A stretch of 45,749 bases of DNA, from assembly GCA_903847405.1 (NCBI GenBank), contig CAINDP010000003.1, positions 1 to 45,749 on the forward strand, given 5' to 3'. Source of the stretch: an uncultured Myxococcales bacterium. Lineage in GTDB: Bacteria > Myxococcota_A > UBA9042 > DTJE01. The position numbers were made by a program, and so were the translations under genes. Below, piece by piece: positions 15,208-23,670 of the stretch; the stretch's first letter is position 1, and every line of letters starts with the position of its first letter. Below the pieces are notes generated by a model. It was not told the DNA's origin. It did not search any database and was given only the letters and a program-made list of their open reading frames with translations.

Positions 15208-17289
15208 GTGTTTACCACCTACCACGTATCCGTCGCCTTTTCGGCCCTGTTGGCCCTGCTGTGTCTGCGCGTCCTCCTGCACGACCCGCGCCGGATCCAG
15301 AACCAGGTCTTCTTCGCCATCGGCCTGGCCGTGGCCGTCTTCACCGGCTCCATCTACCTGTCCTTCCTGTACCCCGAGCGGCCCGACATCACGACGCCCC
15401 TCAACCGGATCTCGGTGATCTTCACGGCGATCGTGACCAGCCTGCTGCTGTACTTTTCGCTGGTCTTCCCGACCGTCCACGTGCGGCGAAAGCGCCTGGC
15501 ACCGGTACTGATCCTGGCACCTGCGCTGGGCATCCTGTTGCTGGGGTTGCTGGACGACCTGTTCGTCGCGCGGATGGTCGTCCACGAGGAGGCCGGCGGG
15601 CTGGTCATGGACCGCCAGACGGGGCCGTTGTACCGGTTCCTGTATGCCCCGCTGGTCATGTTCAACATCGGGGGCGCCATCGTCGGCTTCGTGATCCAGT
15701 ACCGGCGCTCCACGACACACATCGAGCGCAAGCAGTTGGCCTACACGGCCATCGGCATGGCCGGCGGCGGCGTGGCGGCGACGATTACCTGCATCGTGCT
15801 GCCCCTGCTGGGGTATCCCGAGTTCTACGTCATGGGACCCGCGATCGGGACGCCGGTGTTCATCCTGGTGATGGTCTACAACTTCCTGACCTTCAAGGCG
15901 ATGGACGTCGATCAACTGCTGTCCACGTCGGTGCTGTGGGTGCTGTCGCTGTGCGTGTCGGCCCTGCCGTTCGGGCTGGTCACGTACGTGCTGCTGCGCA
16001 ACACGGAGCGCTTCACCGTCGTCACGGGCACGCTGTTCATGCTGCTGGGCCTGGGGTTCGTGTACGGGTACCAGAACCTCGTGCAGCCCGCCATCAACCG
16101 GCGCCTGAAGCGCAAGGTCCACGACTACCGGAGGCTGATCCAGAGGTTCAACCTGCGCATCCTGAAGTTGACGAAGCTGCAGGACCTGCTGACGTCCGTC
16201 ACCGACCTGCTGACCGAAACCCTCCAGCCCCGCAGCATCAGTTTCCTGCTGCAGGGGGTCGGGAGGGGCGAGTACACCATCATCAGCGATGCCCGCGATC
16301 TGCAGCGCCAGGGCTCGCTGACGCTGTCCACCGACCGGACCCGCTACATCGTGGAAAACGCGGAGGTCCTGGAGCGGGAACAACTGGAAATGAACCCGGT
16401 ATACGCCCCGGAGATCCGCGAGGCGGGCAAGCGCTACCTGAAGGCGTTCGACGCCGAGGTTTCGGTGCCGCTGGTCTTCGAAGGTCGCCTGATCGGGGCC
16501 ATCAACCTAGGGCCCCGGCAGAAGGGCTATTACGGGCGCATCGAAATCGAGTTTCTGGACAACCTGCGCACCGGCATGAACGTGGCGCTGTCGAACTCGA
16601 TGCTGCTGAAGGACATCGAGAACATCAACACCGCTTACGAACGCTTCGTCCCGCGCGAGATGCTCAGCTTCCTGGGAGCCGAATCGATCGTGGACGTGGG
16701 CCTGGGCGACCACACCGAGGTCGAAATGACGGTGCTGTTCGCCGACATCCGCGCGTTCACGGAACTGTCCGAGGAAATGACCCCCGACGAGAACTTCCGC
16801 TTCATCAACGCCTACCTGCACCACATCGGGCCCGTGGCGCGCCGGCACAACGGCTTCATCGACAAGTACATCGGGGATGCCGTGATGGCGCTGTTCCCGT
16901 CGGGTCCGGACGACGCCATCCGCGCCGCCCGGGAAATGATGCGGGTGTTGCGGGATTTCAACGTCGAGGAGGCCCGGGCAAAGCCCATCGACATCGGCAT
17001 CGGCATCCACACCGGCGTGCTGATGCTGGGGACCATCGGCGAGGCCCGCCGCATGGAGGCGACGGTCATCGCGGACGCGGTGAACCTGGCGTCGCGCCTG
17101 GAGGGCCTGACCCGTACCTACGGCGTCCACATCATCACGTCGGAGCAGGCGCTGGCGGGCGTGGCCGATCCCTCGGCATACCCGCACCGGCACCTGGGGA
17201 CCGTGCAGGTCAAGGGCAAGCGTCGCGCCGTCGAGATCTACGAGATCCTGGTGGAGGACGAGGCCCCTTCATTCACGGAGGCACCATGA
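15208..17289 (+). CDS. Membrane adenylate cyclase (multi-TM sensor, GAF-like, class III cyclase)
   Basis: 693 residues. The first ~290 hold about eight transmembrane helices of the histidine-kinase 7TM sensor type. A cytosolic region at about 320-475 looks GAF-like (S-V-P-L-V-F-E-G-R-L-I-G-A-I-N-L-G). A class III cyclase domain spans about 500-680: metal-binding Asp513 in L-F-A-D-I-R-A-F and Asp557 in Y-I-G-D-A-V, Lys553 in I-D-K-Y, and D-A-V-N-L-A-S-R with Asp623, Asn626 and Arg630. The Lys/Asp pair is the adenine-selecting combination, so cAMP is the expected product. The GTG start has CGGAGTCAGGA upstream. Its stop overlaps the next ATG (ATGA), so it is translated with a flavoprotein. Confidence 0.92.
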   Translation: MFTTYHVSVAFSALLALLCLRVLLHDPRRIQNQVFFAIGLAVAVFTGSIYLSFLYPERPDITTPLNRISVIFTAIVTSLLLYFSLVFPTVHVRRKRLAPVLILAPALGILLLGLLDDLFVARMVVHEEAGGLVMDRQTGPLYRFLYAPLVMFNIGGAIVGFVIQYRRSTTHIERKQLAYTAIGMAGGGVAATITCIVLPLLGYPEFYVMGPAIGTPVFILVMVYNFLTFKAMDVDQLLSTSVLWVLSLCVSALPFGLVTYVLLRNTERFTVVTGTLFMLLGLGFVYGYQNLVQPAINRRLKRKVHDYRRLIQRFNLRILKLTKLQDLLTSVTDLLTETLQPRSISFLLQGVGRGEYTIISDARDLQRQGSLTLSTDRTRYIVENAEVLEREQLEMNPVYAPEIREAGKRYLKAFDAEVSVPLVFEGRLIGAINLGPRQKGYYGRIEIEFLDNLRTGMNVALSNSMLLKDIENINTAYERFVPREMLSFLGAESIVDVGLGDHTEVEMTVLFADIRAFTELSEEMTPDENFRFINAYLHHIGPVARRHNGFIDKYIGDAVMALFPSGPDDAIRAAREMMRVLRDFNVEEARAKPIDIGIGIHTGVLMLGTIGEARRMEATVIADAVNLASRLEGLTRTYGVHIITSEQALAGVADPSAYPHRHLGTVQVKGKRRAVEIYEILVEDEAPSFTEAP

Positions 17290-18728
17290 AGAAGCTGCGG
17301 ATCGCGGTCGTGGGGGGCGGCATCGGGGGGCTGACGGCTGCGCTGACGCTGCAGGACAAGGGCCACACGGTGGTCGTCTTCGAGAAGGAAAGCCGTCCGG
17401 GCGGCAAGTGCTGGAGCCCGACCTTCGAGGGGCAGGCCTTCGAAATGGGGGCGTGCTCGGTGTCGCCGGAGTTCCACACCGTGCTGAAGCTGGCGCGCCG
17501 GTACAAGCAGCGCCTGCGGCGGCGCTTCCCGTTCTGGGTCATGGGGCCCGACGGATCCCGGACGACCTTCCGCCAGGAGTACTGGAAGGTGGCCGACACG
17601 CCCGCAATCCTGCTGGAGATGGGGCGGTACCTGTACCATGCCGCGAACTTCGGCCTGCGCTACAACCGGCCGTCGGGGTACCTGAACCTGCCCAGGGAGT
17701 ACGAGGCGTCGTTCCGCCAGTTCTGCCGGGAACACAAGATGGAGCACATCGCCCCCTGGATGGAACTGCCGGTCACGTCGTTCGGGTACGGCGACCTGGA
17801 CACCATCAAGACCTGGTACGTGCTGGACTACGTCAACGTGGTCAATTTCATGGGCCTGGCGCTCCAGTTGATCCTGATGGGGCAGTCGCCGGTGCACCAG
17901 TTCCTGGAGGGGTACGGGGCCCTGGTGACGGCCATGGCCCGGGACCTGGACGTGCGGCTGGGGTCGGCCGTCCGGAAGATCGACCGGGGGCGGGCGGGCG
18001 TCACGATCACGACCGACGCGATCGGGGTGGAACCGGAGCGGTTCGACGCGGTGGTGCTGGCGGTCCCGCTGCAGGAACTGAAGGACTGCCTGGAACTGAA
18101 CGCGGAGGAGAAGCTGCTGGTGGGCGACCTGAAGTCGAACACCTACGCCATCGCCGCCTGCGTGCTGAACCGGATGCCCCTGGGCAACCACCTGCTGCGG
18201 TTCAACGCGTGCCAGCAGAACTTCGGCCACGTGGCGCTGATCGAGCGCGGCATGCACGGCGACGCGTCGAAGTTGTGCGTCTGCTACATCCCCGTCATCG
18301 ATCGGAATTTCCGGCTGGACAAGGTCCTGGCCTGGCTGGAAAAGGACCTGGCGAAACTGGGGCTGGACCTGGAGCGGGTGGTGGAATCCCGCGAGTGGAC
18401 GTACTTTTCGCATTTCCTGCACCGCTGGTCCTACACGATCCTCGAGGACCTCCAGGGGCAGGACGGGACCTACTACGTGGGCGGCATGGCCAAGTTCGAA
18501 CTGGCCGAGCGGGTGGCGCGCGACGCGGAGGCGCTGGCCGACCAGCAGTTCGAGGGGAAACGGCCCCGGGAGTGGTTCACCACGCTGCGGAACTGGGCGT
18601 ATTTCTATTTGCGGTCGGAGGGGGCGTATGCAAATCCCCCCTCGACTGCGCTCGGGGCAGGCCCCTCGACTGCAAGCGGGGCAAGGCCCGCTGCGGTGCG
18701 GGCGGCGCGTACTCAGAAGAGCCGCTGA
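17286..18728 (+). CDS. FAD-dependent amine-oxidase-like oxidoreductase coupled to the cyclase
   Basis: 480 residues. The N-terminal Rossmann motif V-V-G-G-G-I-G-G (8-15), Glu33 ending the second strand, and R-P-G-G-K (37-41) identify an FAD enzyme of the amine oxidase / phytoene desaturase superfamily. The C-terminal D-G-T-Y-Y-V-G-G-M matches the second FAD-binding segment. The substrate is unknown. It overlaps the cyclase stop by four bases. The last ~30 residues are low-complexity Pro/Ala/Ser/Arg encoded by a tandem 24-bp repeat, an apparent late extension. The 3' end overlaps a convergent paralogue by 16 bp. Confidence 0.85.
   Translation: MKKLRIAVVGGGIGGLTAALTLQDKGHTVVVFEKESRPGGKCWSPTFEGQAFEMGACSVSPEFHTVLKLARRYKQRLRRRFPFWVMGPDGSRTTFRQEYWKVADTPAILLEMGRYLYHAANFGLRYNRPSGYLNLPREYEASFRQFCREHKMEHIAPWMELPVTSFGYGDLDTIKTWYVLDYVNVVNFMGLALQLILMGQSPVHQFLEGYGALVTAMARDLDVRLGSAVRKIDRGRAGVTITTDAIGVEPERFDAVVLAVPLQELKDCLELNAEEKLLVGDLKSNTYAIAACVLNRMPLGNHLLRFNACQQNFGHVALIERGMHGDASKLCVCYIPVIDRNFRLDKVLAWLEKDLAKLGLDLERVVESREWTYFSHFLHRWSYTILEDLQGQDGTYYVGGMAKFELAERVARDAEALADQQFEGKRPREWFTTLRNWAYFYLRSEGAYANPPSTALGAGPSTASGARPAAVRAARTQKSR
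18638..18686 (+). repeat. Tandem 24/25-bp repeat inside the oxidoreductase 3' end
   Basis: Two adjacent copies: CCCCTCGACTGC then GCTCGGGGCAGG (18638-18661), and CCCCTCGACTGC then AAGCGGGGCAAGG (18662-18686). Each copy is itself partly palindromic (CCCC...GGGG). This CTCGACTGCGCTCGGG type of repeat looks like a dispersed genomic family. Here it is translated as P-S-T-A-L-G-A-G-P-S-T-A-S-G-A. Confidence 0.75.
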
Positions 18729-20038
18729 ACCAGGTCCACGGCGTACTCGATCGAATCCTCCACGCACTCGAAGCAGGCCACCGAGCCGGCGTAGTACGTC
18801 GCGTGGCGGCCCTGGGCGGCCTCGTATTTCCGATAGAAGCCGTCGGCGAGGGCCTGGGACGGGGCGTGGGGGAAGTACCGCCACCGGCGTACCGTGTGGA
18901 CGCGACCGACCGTGATGTTCATGCGCTGAAGGGCCGCCAGCATCTGCGGTAGGACGGCCTCCTCGGTGACGCCGGCATCGGCCTCCGCGTAGACGTTCAG
19001 CACGGGCGAGCCCTCCCACAGGCGCCCCATGAAGATCGGCACGCCGCTGGACGGCAGCGACAGCGCGTTCCCCTCCACGATGTTGCAGTACAGGCCGTAC
19101 CCGATTCCCTCCGCGTCGCAGACCATCGTGAAGAAGTTCCCCGACGTGACCGGGGCGAACAGCGCCGTTTCGTCGGGGTCCAGCGCCATCGGCAGCCCGG
19201 CCAGGGTCTGGGGGTCCTGCTTGCAGGCCACGATCAGCACGTCGAACTCCTCGTCCCGGAGGGCCTGGGCGCCCGTCCGGGAGCGGATCCGGATCGGGTG
19301 GGGCCCCGGCAGGTCGCGGTCGATCCGTTCGATGGTGCAGTCGGTGCGGAGGTCGGTCAGGTCGCCGGCGATGTTCGCCATCAACCCGTGCATGCCCTGG
19401 ACGATCTTCCGCGGCCAGTCGGGGTTCTGGCCCAGGGCCTCGACGCCGCTGATGTACAGGCTGGTCGTGAAGTTCCCCAGGTTCAGGTACTTCAGCGCGT
19501 AGGCCGCCGGGATTTCGGACAGCCGGCCGTACCCGTAGCAGGTGACCGGGATGACCAACTGGTCCTTCAGGGCCGACATGCCGTTGGCGTCCAGCCAGTC
19601 CCCGAAGGGCTGGCACAGGTCCGTGGCCTCCAGGTTGCGGAAGCCCGGGCCCCCCACCTCGTCCGCGTACCGCGCCAGTTCGACGAAGTAGCGGGCCACC
19701 GCGGCCGCCAGTTCCAGCTTGTCCCGCCCGTCCATCAGGAACGTCAGGGGCAGCACCTTTCCGCCGGCCCGATCCAGCAGGTAGAAGGGCGCGACCGTGG
19801 TGGTTTCCATTTCGTAGCGCCGCAGGAACCCGAAGACGTGCCTGTATTCCCAGCTGAGCAGCGCGGCGCCCAGTTCGTAGGGCTTTCCGTCGATGGAAAT
19901 CGCGTCGCAGAGGCCCCCGACGTCGGGCCCCCGCTCCATCACCGTGACGTACCGGTACCCCAGTTCCTGCAGGTGCCAGGCCGCGGCAAGTCCCCCCGCC
20001 CCGGCGCCCACGATCGCGATGCGACGCTCCCGGTCCAT
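18713..20038 (-). CDS. FAD-dependent amine-oxidase-like oxidoreductase (paralogue of the convergent gene)
   Basis: 441 residues with the FAD motif V-G-A-G-A-G-G-L (10-17), Glu35 and D-V-G-G-L (39-43). It aligns over its length with the convergent flavoprotein: P-V-T-C-Y-G-Y-G here against P-V-T-S-F-G-Y-G there, followed by matching Y-A-L-K-Y-L-N / Y-V-L-D-Y-V-N. The C-terminus has T-Y-Y-A-G-S and ends naturally at D-L-V-Q-R-L-F, without the repeat-coded tail. GGAGGAACC precedes the ATG. The two are divergent paralogues pointing at each other; the shared substrate is unknown. The 20039-20178 gap between this start and the next gene holds the promoter at 20117-20146 and little else. Confidence 0.85.
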   Translation of the reverse strand: MDRERRIAIVGAGAGGLAAAWHLQELGYRYVTVMERGPDVGGLCDAISIDGKPYELGAALLSWEYRHVFGFLRRYEMETTTVAPFYLLDRAGGKVLPLTFLMDGRDKLELAAAVARYFVELARYADEVGGPGFRNLEATDLCQPFGDWLDANGMSALKDQLVIPVTCYGYGRLSEIPAAYALKYLNLGNFTTSLYISGVEALGQNPDWPRKIVQGMHGLMANIAGDLTDLRTDCTIERIDRDLPGPHPIRIRSRTGAQALRDEEFDVLIVACKQDPQTLAGLPMALDPDETALFAPVTSGNFFTMVCDAEGIGYGLYCNIVEGNALSLPSSGVPIFMGRLWEGSPVLNVYAEADAGVTEEAVLPQMLAALQRMNITVGRVHTVRRWRYFPHAPSQALADGFYRKYEAAQGRHATYYAGSVACFECVEDSIEYAVDLVQRLF

Positions 20039-20116
20039 GGTTCCTCCGATGCATCGATGACGGTGCGAGCATAGTCGAGGGGGGGCGGGAATTCCATGGG
20101 GTGCGGCGGGGAGGTG

Positions 20117-20146
20117 TTGACGGGGGATGGCGCGCGCCAGTAGGGT
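20117..20146 (+). promoter_or_regulatory. Promoter of the fibronectin-III lipoprotein gene
   Basis: TTGACG at 20117-20122, an 18-bp spacer and TAGGGT at 20141-20146, about 30 nt before the ATG at 20179. AAGGAAAGGCGGG serves as RBS. Confidence 0.48.
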
Positions 20147-20178
20147 GGGTCCGCGATTAAGGAAAGGCGGGACAGAGC

Positions 20179-22191
20179 ATGATCACGGCATCGAGATTCC
20201 TGGGGAATGGCACCCTGTGCCTGGTGTTCCTGATCCTGGCGGCCGGGTGCGGCGGCAGCAGCGGCGAGGGCGCGGACATCGGCGGCGACATGCCCGTGGG
20301 CGCGGACGTCGATGCGTCGACCGGACCCGACGTCGCGGTGCCGGCCGATGTCCCGGTGAACCCCGACGTTCCGGCCGACCCGGAGGTCGCCGGGGATGCC
20401 GTCACCGACCTTTCCGTCGATGGCGACGGCGTCGAGCCTCCGGACGTCGTCCCCGATGTCGTCACGGACGTTCCCCCCGCACCGCCTGCAGTGCCCGGCC
20501 AGCCTGGCCTGGACGGCCACGACAACCAGGTGGCCGTGGAGTGGGACCTGACGGCGGGCGCCGAGGTCTACGAGGTGTGGTATGGCACGGCCAACGACAT
20601 CGCCGCGGCGACGCGGTTCGGCGACGATTTCGTCCAGACGTCCTGCGTGATTGCGCCGCTGGTCGAGTTCACGACGGTCTTCGTCTGGATCCGGGCGCGG
20701 AACGACATCGGCGCCAGCGACTTCAGCCTCCCCGCCAGCGTGCGGGTCCTGCCCACCTCGCCGCGGGTCCCGACCCAGATCACCATCACCCCCGGGGACG
20801 GGACGTTGACCGTGGAATGGGAGGCGGTGGCGGTCGACACCGCCTACTCCGTGGGCTACAGCCTGACCGACGATTGGGACTCGCAGACCACCGCCTGCGA
20901 CAGCATCGCCCAGACCTCCTGCGTCGTCAGCGGCCTGCAGAACGGCGCCGTCTACTTCGTCTGGGTCGTCGGCCTTCGGCCCGACTCCTCCGAGGCCATC
21001 GGGGAATCGCACCGGGCGTCTCCGCAGGCCCAGCCCACGCCGCCCGCCGCGCCGGCGGGGGTGGTCATCGGGGTGGGTCTGAACATGGCAGTCGTCCAGT
21101 GGGACGACGTCATCAACGCCAGCGCCTATGAGGTCTGGTACGGCACCTCCGCCAACGTGGCGTCCGCCATCCAGTTCGGAGCCGATTACCGCCAACTGGA
21201 GTGCCGGGTCACCGGCCTGATCGTGGGCCAGACCTACTGGTTCTGGGTCCGGGCCAGGAATGCCTTCGGGGTCGGGGAATTCAGCGTGCCCGGCAGTGTC
21301 GCCTTCACCCTGGAAAAGGCGTGGCAGCCCTTCTCCCCCTTTGTCTACTCCCGCGACGGCGCCCTCGAGGTCGTCTGGACCACCGTTCCGTACGCGGCAT
21401 CCTACAAGGTGCTGTACGCAGCCGTGGATGACGTGGCGGCGGCGGTCGTGTACAGCGAGGTCACGACGACGACGGAAACCATCACCGGGCTGACGAACGG
21501 GACCGCCTACTGGGTGTGGCTGAAGGGTGTGAACCCGCTGGGGGACAGCCTGGCCAGCGACCCCTCGTCCACCGGGACTCCCTCGGTCGGCGTCCTGACG
21601 GCGGACTGGTTCCAGGTCGATATCGGGGTCGGCATGCCGTCGGGGGCCGCCTCCTTCGACGGCGGCATCTTCACCGTGAGCGGCGGTGGCTCGACCAGAG
21701 ATGGCGTGGACCAGATGCACTTCGTGTACCGGTCTGTCAGTGGCGACTTCACGCTGTCGGCAAGGGTGGATTCCCTGGTGGCGCTCCCCTACCAGTCGTC
21801 CGAGGTCGGGCTGATCGTGCGCGACAGCCTGGCGCCCGACAGCCCCGGGGACAGGATCAACTACCTTCCAGGGGCCAATTCGCTCTGCAGGGGCGGCGTC
21901 TGCACCTACTACGGCCCGATCAACGCCGGAGGCCGCCTGACGTACCGGGGCGAGTGGATCCTGGAATCGGCCTACACGGCGCCGATGATCCCGGCCTACC
22001 TGCGAATCGTCCGCCGCGGCAACGACTATGCAAACGAGTACTCCGCCGATGGCACGGTGTGGATCCCCGTTTCCACCCCGACCACCGTCGTCACGCAGGG
22101 GTCCGTGCTGGTCGGGATGTTTGTCAATTCCAGCACCGAGGACAGCCTCACCACCGCGACCTTCGACAACGTCGTTCTGACGGTCCCATGA
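20179..22191 (+). CDS. Fibronectin type III lipoprotein with C-terminal jelly-roll-like domain
   Basis: 670 residues. A signal peptide ends in the lipobox L-A-A-G-C (Cys24). An Asp/Val/Pro-rich disordered spacer runs to about 105. Four fibronectin-III-like repeats follow, each with a V-x-W near the start and a G-L-x-x-G/N-x-x-Y/V-x-x-W strand (about 105-200, 204-290, 293-390, 395-480). The final ~190 residues resemble a concanavalin/DUF1349-like fold (T-A-D-W-F-Q, V-G-L-I-V-R-D, N-E-Y-S-A-D-G-T-V-W). It is probably surface-anchored, with a binding or carbohydrate-recognition role. No catalytic motif is visible. Confidence 0.82.
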   Translation: MITASRFLGNGTLCLVFLILAAGCGGSSGEGADIGGDMPVGADVDASTGPDVAVPADVPVNPDVPADPEVAGDAVTDLSVDGDGVEPPDVVPDVVTDVPPAPPAVPGQPGLDGHDNQVAVEWDLTAGAEVYEVWYGTANDIAAATRFGDDFVQTSCVIAPLVEFTTVFVWIRARNDIGASDFSLPASVRVLPTSPRVPTQITITPGDGTLTVEWEAVAVDTAYSVGYSLTDDWDSQTTACDSIAQTSCVVSGLQNGAVYFVWVVGLRPDSSEAIGESHRASPQAQPTPPAAPAGVVIGVGLNMAVVQWDDVINASAYEVWYGTSANVASAIQFGADYRQLECRVTGLIVGQTYWFWVRARNAFGVGEFSVPGSVAFTLEKAWQPFSPFVYSRDGALEVVWTTVPYAASYKVLYAAVDDVAAAVVYSEVTTTTETITGLTNGTAYWVWLKGVNPLGDSLASDPSSTGTPSVGVLTADWFQVDIGVGMPSGAASFDGGIFTVSGGGSTRDGVDQMHFVYRSVSGDFTLSARVDSLVALPYQSSEVGLIVRDSLAPDSPGDRINYLPGANSLCRGGVCTYYGPINAGGRLTYRGEWILESAYTAPMIPAYLRIVRRGNDYANEYSADGTVWIPVSTPTTVVTQGSVLVGMFVNSSTEDSLTTATFDNVVLTVP

Positions 22192-22222
22192 GCGGGGGGC
22201 GGGTCCGGCGGGCCCGGGGGCC

Positions 22223-22867
22223 CTAGGCGAGGGACAGGGCGATCAGCCATCCGGCCAGCAGCACGGCCGAGGCCAGGCCCCAGGACAGCGCGGCCCGGCC
22301 CTTCAGGCGGCCTTCGGGGGTCAGCGCGCGCCAGGCGCCCAGGGCCGTCACCGACACCCAGGCGATGAACAGCAGGACGGCCGCGGTGGCCGGTGCGGTG
22401 CGGGGCATCGTTTCGCGCTGCAGGAACTGGAGGTGGCCGGCCTCGTCCAGGCCCGGGCGCCCATCCGGCAGGCGGTCGATGGCGGCCAGGCCCTTCGCGA
22501 TGGCGCGGTCGGCTTCCGCCAGGAGGTCCGCGTCGGGCGTCACCAGCCAGCGCGTCGAGCGTACGGCCGCGCGCAGTTCCTGCCAGGCCCGCAGGGCCAG
22601 GTCGGGGCGCCCGGTGGCGTCGGCCTGCAGGGCCAGGTCCTTCAGCAGTTCCCGGGCCGGACGGGAGACCCCGCCGATCGGCAGGTACCACCGGGCGGCG
22701 CGGGAGGCGAAGTCGATGGCGGTGGACGGGAAGCCGGCCTCCCGGCACTCGATCGCGGTCTGAAGGTCCGAGCGGCCCGAACCGGCGACGCGGATCGCGA
22801 CGGCCGACGCCACGGCCACGAGGGCCAGGGCCAGCACCGTCGCGGGTCGCAGGGCGCCCCGGTTCAC
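22223..22867 (-). CDS. Small membrane protein, last gene of the ABC operon
   Basis: A 214-residue protein with an N-terminal transmembrane helix (about 8-27), a helical Ala/Arg/Leu-rich soluble domain (about 30-150), and two C-terminal transmembrane helices (about 158-178 and 192-212). I do not recognise the family. The GTG start overlaps the permease stop by four bases (GTGA), so it is translationally coupled and likely an accessory part of that transporter. The 31-bp gap to the convergent lipoprotein gene is GC-rich with small inverted repeats but no clear terminator. Confidence 0.72.
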   Translation of the reverse strand: MNRGALRPATVLALALVAVASAVAIRVAGSGRSDLQTAIECREAGFPSTAIDFASRAARWYLPIGGVSRPARELLKDLALQADATGRPDLALRAWQELRAAVRSTRWLVTPDADLLAEADRAIAKGLAAIDRLPDGRPGLDEAGHLQFLQRETMPRTAPATAAVLLFIAWVSVTALGAWRALTPEGRLKGRAALSWGLASAVLLAGWLIALSLA

Positions 22868-23670
22868 GCGAAGTCCCTCCGCTCGAAGATCAGCGCGGCG
22901 AGGCCCCAGAACAGCAGGCACCAGCCCAGGCAGTAGACCCCGGACGCCGCGACGTAGTCCCAGCCGATCGGGATGCCCAGGATCAGTTCCTTGCCCAGGT
23001 TGAACACCGACAGGTCGGGCAGGATCGTCAGGGCGGTCCGGGCCACGGCGCGGGCCGCGTCGTTGGTCACCAGGACGCCCTTCCTGGCCGTCAGCAGGTC
23101 CTCGAGGACGTAGAGCGTGGTGCCCGCCAGGTAGATGCCCAGCGTGAACACGCCCGACAGGATCGGGCTGGCGAACGAACTGAAGAACAGGGCGACCGAG
23201 GTGACCAGGACGGCCTGGAGCCACGTCAGGACGAGGGCCTGGGCGATGTCGTGGGGGATCGGCACGCCCCGCAGGGCCAGCGATCCGATCCAGGCCACCG
23301 ACATCAGGGCCAGGGCGATGGCCAGGACGGCCGCGAGGCCGAAGAACTTGCCCGCCAGGACCTCCGAGCGCCGGATCGGCTTGGTGAGGATCACGTAGAA
23401 GGTCTTCCGATCGATTTCCTTGTAGACCAGGATGACGCCCATCGTGACCGCGATCACGACCTCGAGGATCGCGATCGAGAACAGGCCGAAGTCCACCAGG
23501 ACACGGGCCATCTGGTCGGCGATGGCGAGGCCGGAGATGGCCATGGAGGATGCCACGAGGCCCATGGCGGCGATGCCCAGGCCGATGAAAGCCCGGTTCC
23601 GCGACGCCTCGATGAACGTGTTGCGCGCGATCGCCGCGACGCGACGGGGCGAGCCCAGCAGGTTCTTCAT
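22864..23670 (-). CDS. ABC-2-type transporter permease
   Basis: A 268-residue inner-membrane permease with about six transmembrane helices. It has the typical start (M-K-N-L ... R-N-T-F-I-E-A-S-R-N-R) and the segment K-E-I-D-R-K-T-F-Y-V-I-L-T-K-P, which is characteristic of ABC-2 permeases. It forms the membrane part of the transporter with the ATPase encoded just upstream, whose TGA overlaps its ATG (ATGA). Substrate is unknown. Related families include NatB, gliding and multicopper export systems. Confidence 0.87.
   Translation of the reverse strand: MKNLLGSPRRVAAIARNTFIEASRNRAFIGLGIAAMGLVASSMAISGLAIADQMARVLVDFGLFSIAILEVVIAVTMGVILVYKEIDRKTFYVILTKPIRRSEVLAGKFFGLAAVLAIALALMSVAWIGSLALRGVPIPHDIAQALVLTWLQAVLVTSVALFFSSFASPILSGVFTLGIYLAGTTLYVLEDLLTARKGVLVTNDAARAVARTALTILPDLSVFNLGKELILGIPIGWDYVAASGVYCLGWCLLFWGLAALIFERRDFA

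Noticed and set aside
22192-22222. Rho-independent terminator between convergent genes
   Set aside because: GGGCCC-type inverted repeats are present, but the stems are ambiguous and there is no T-run on either strand.
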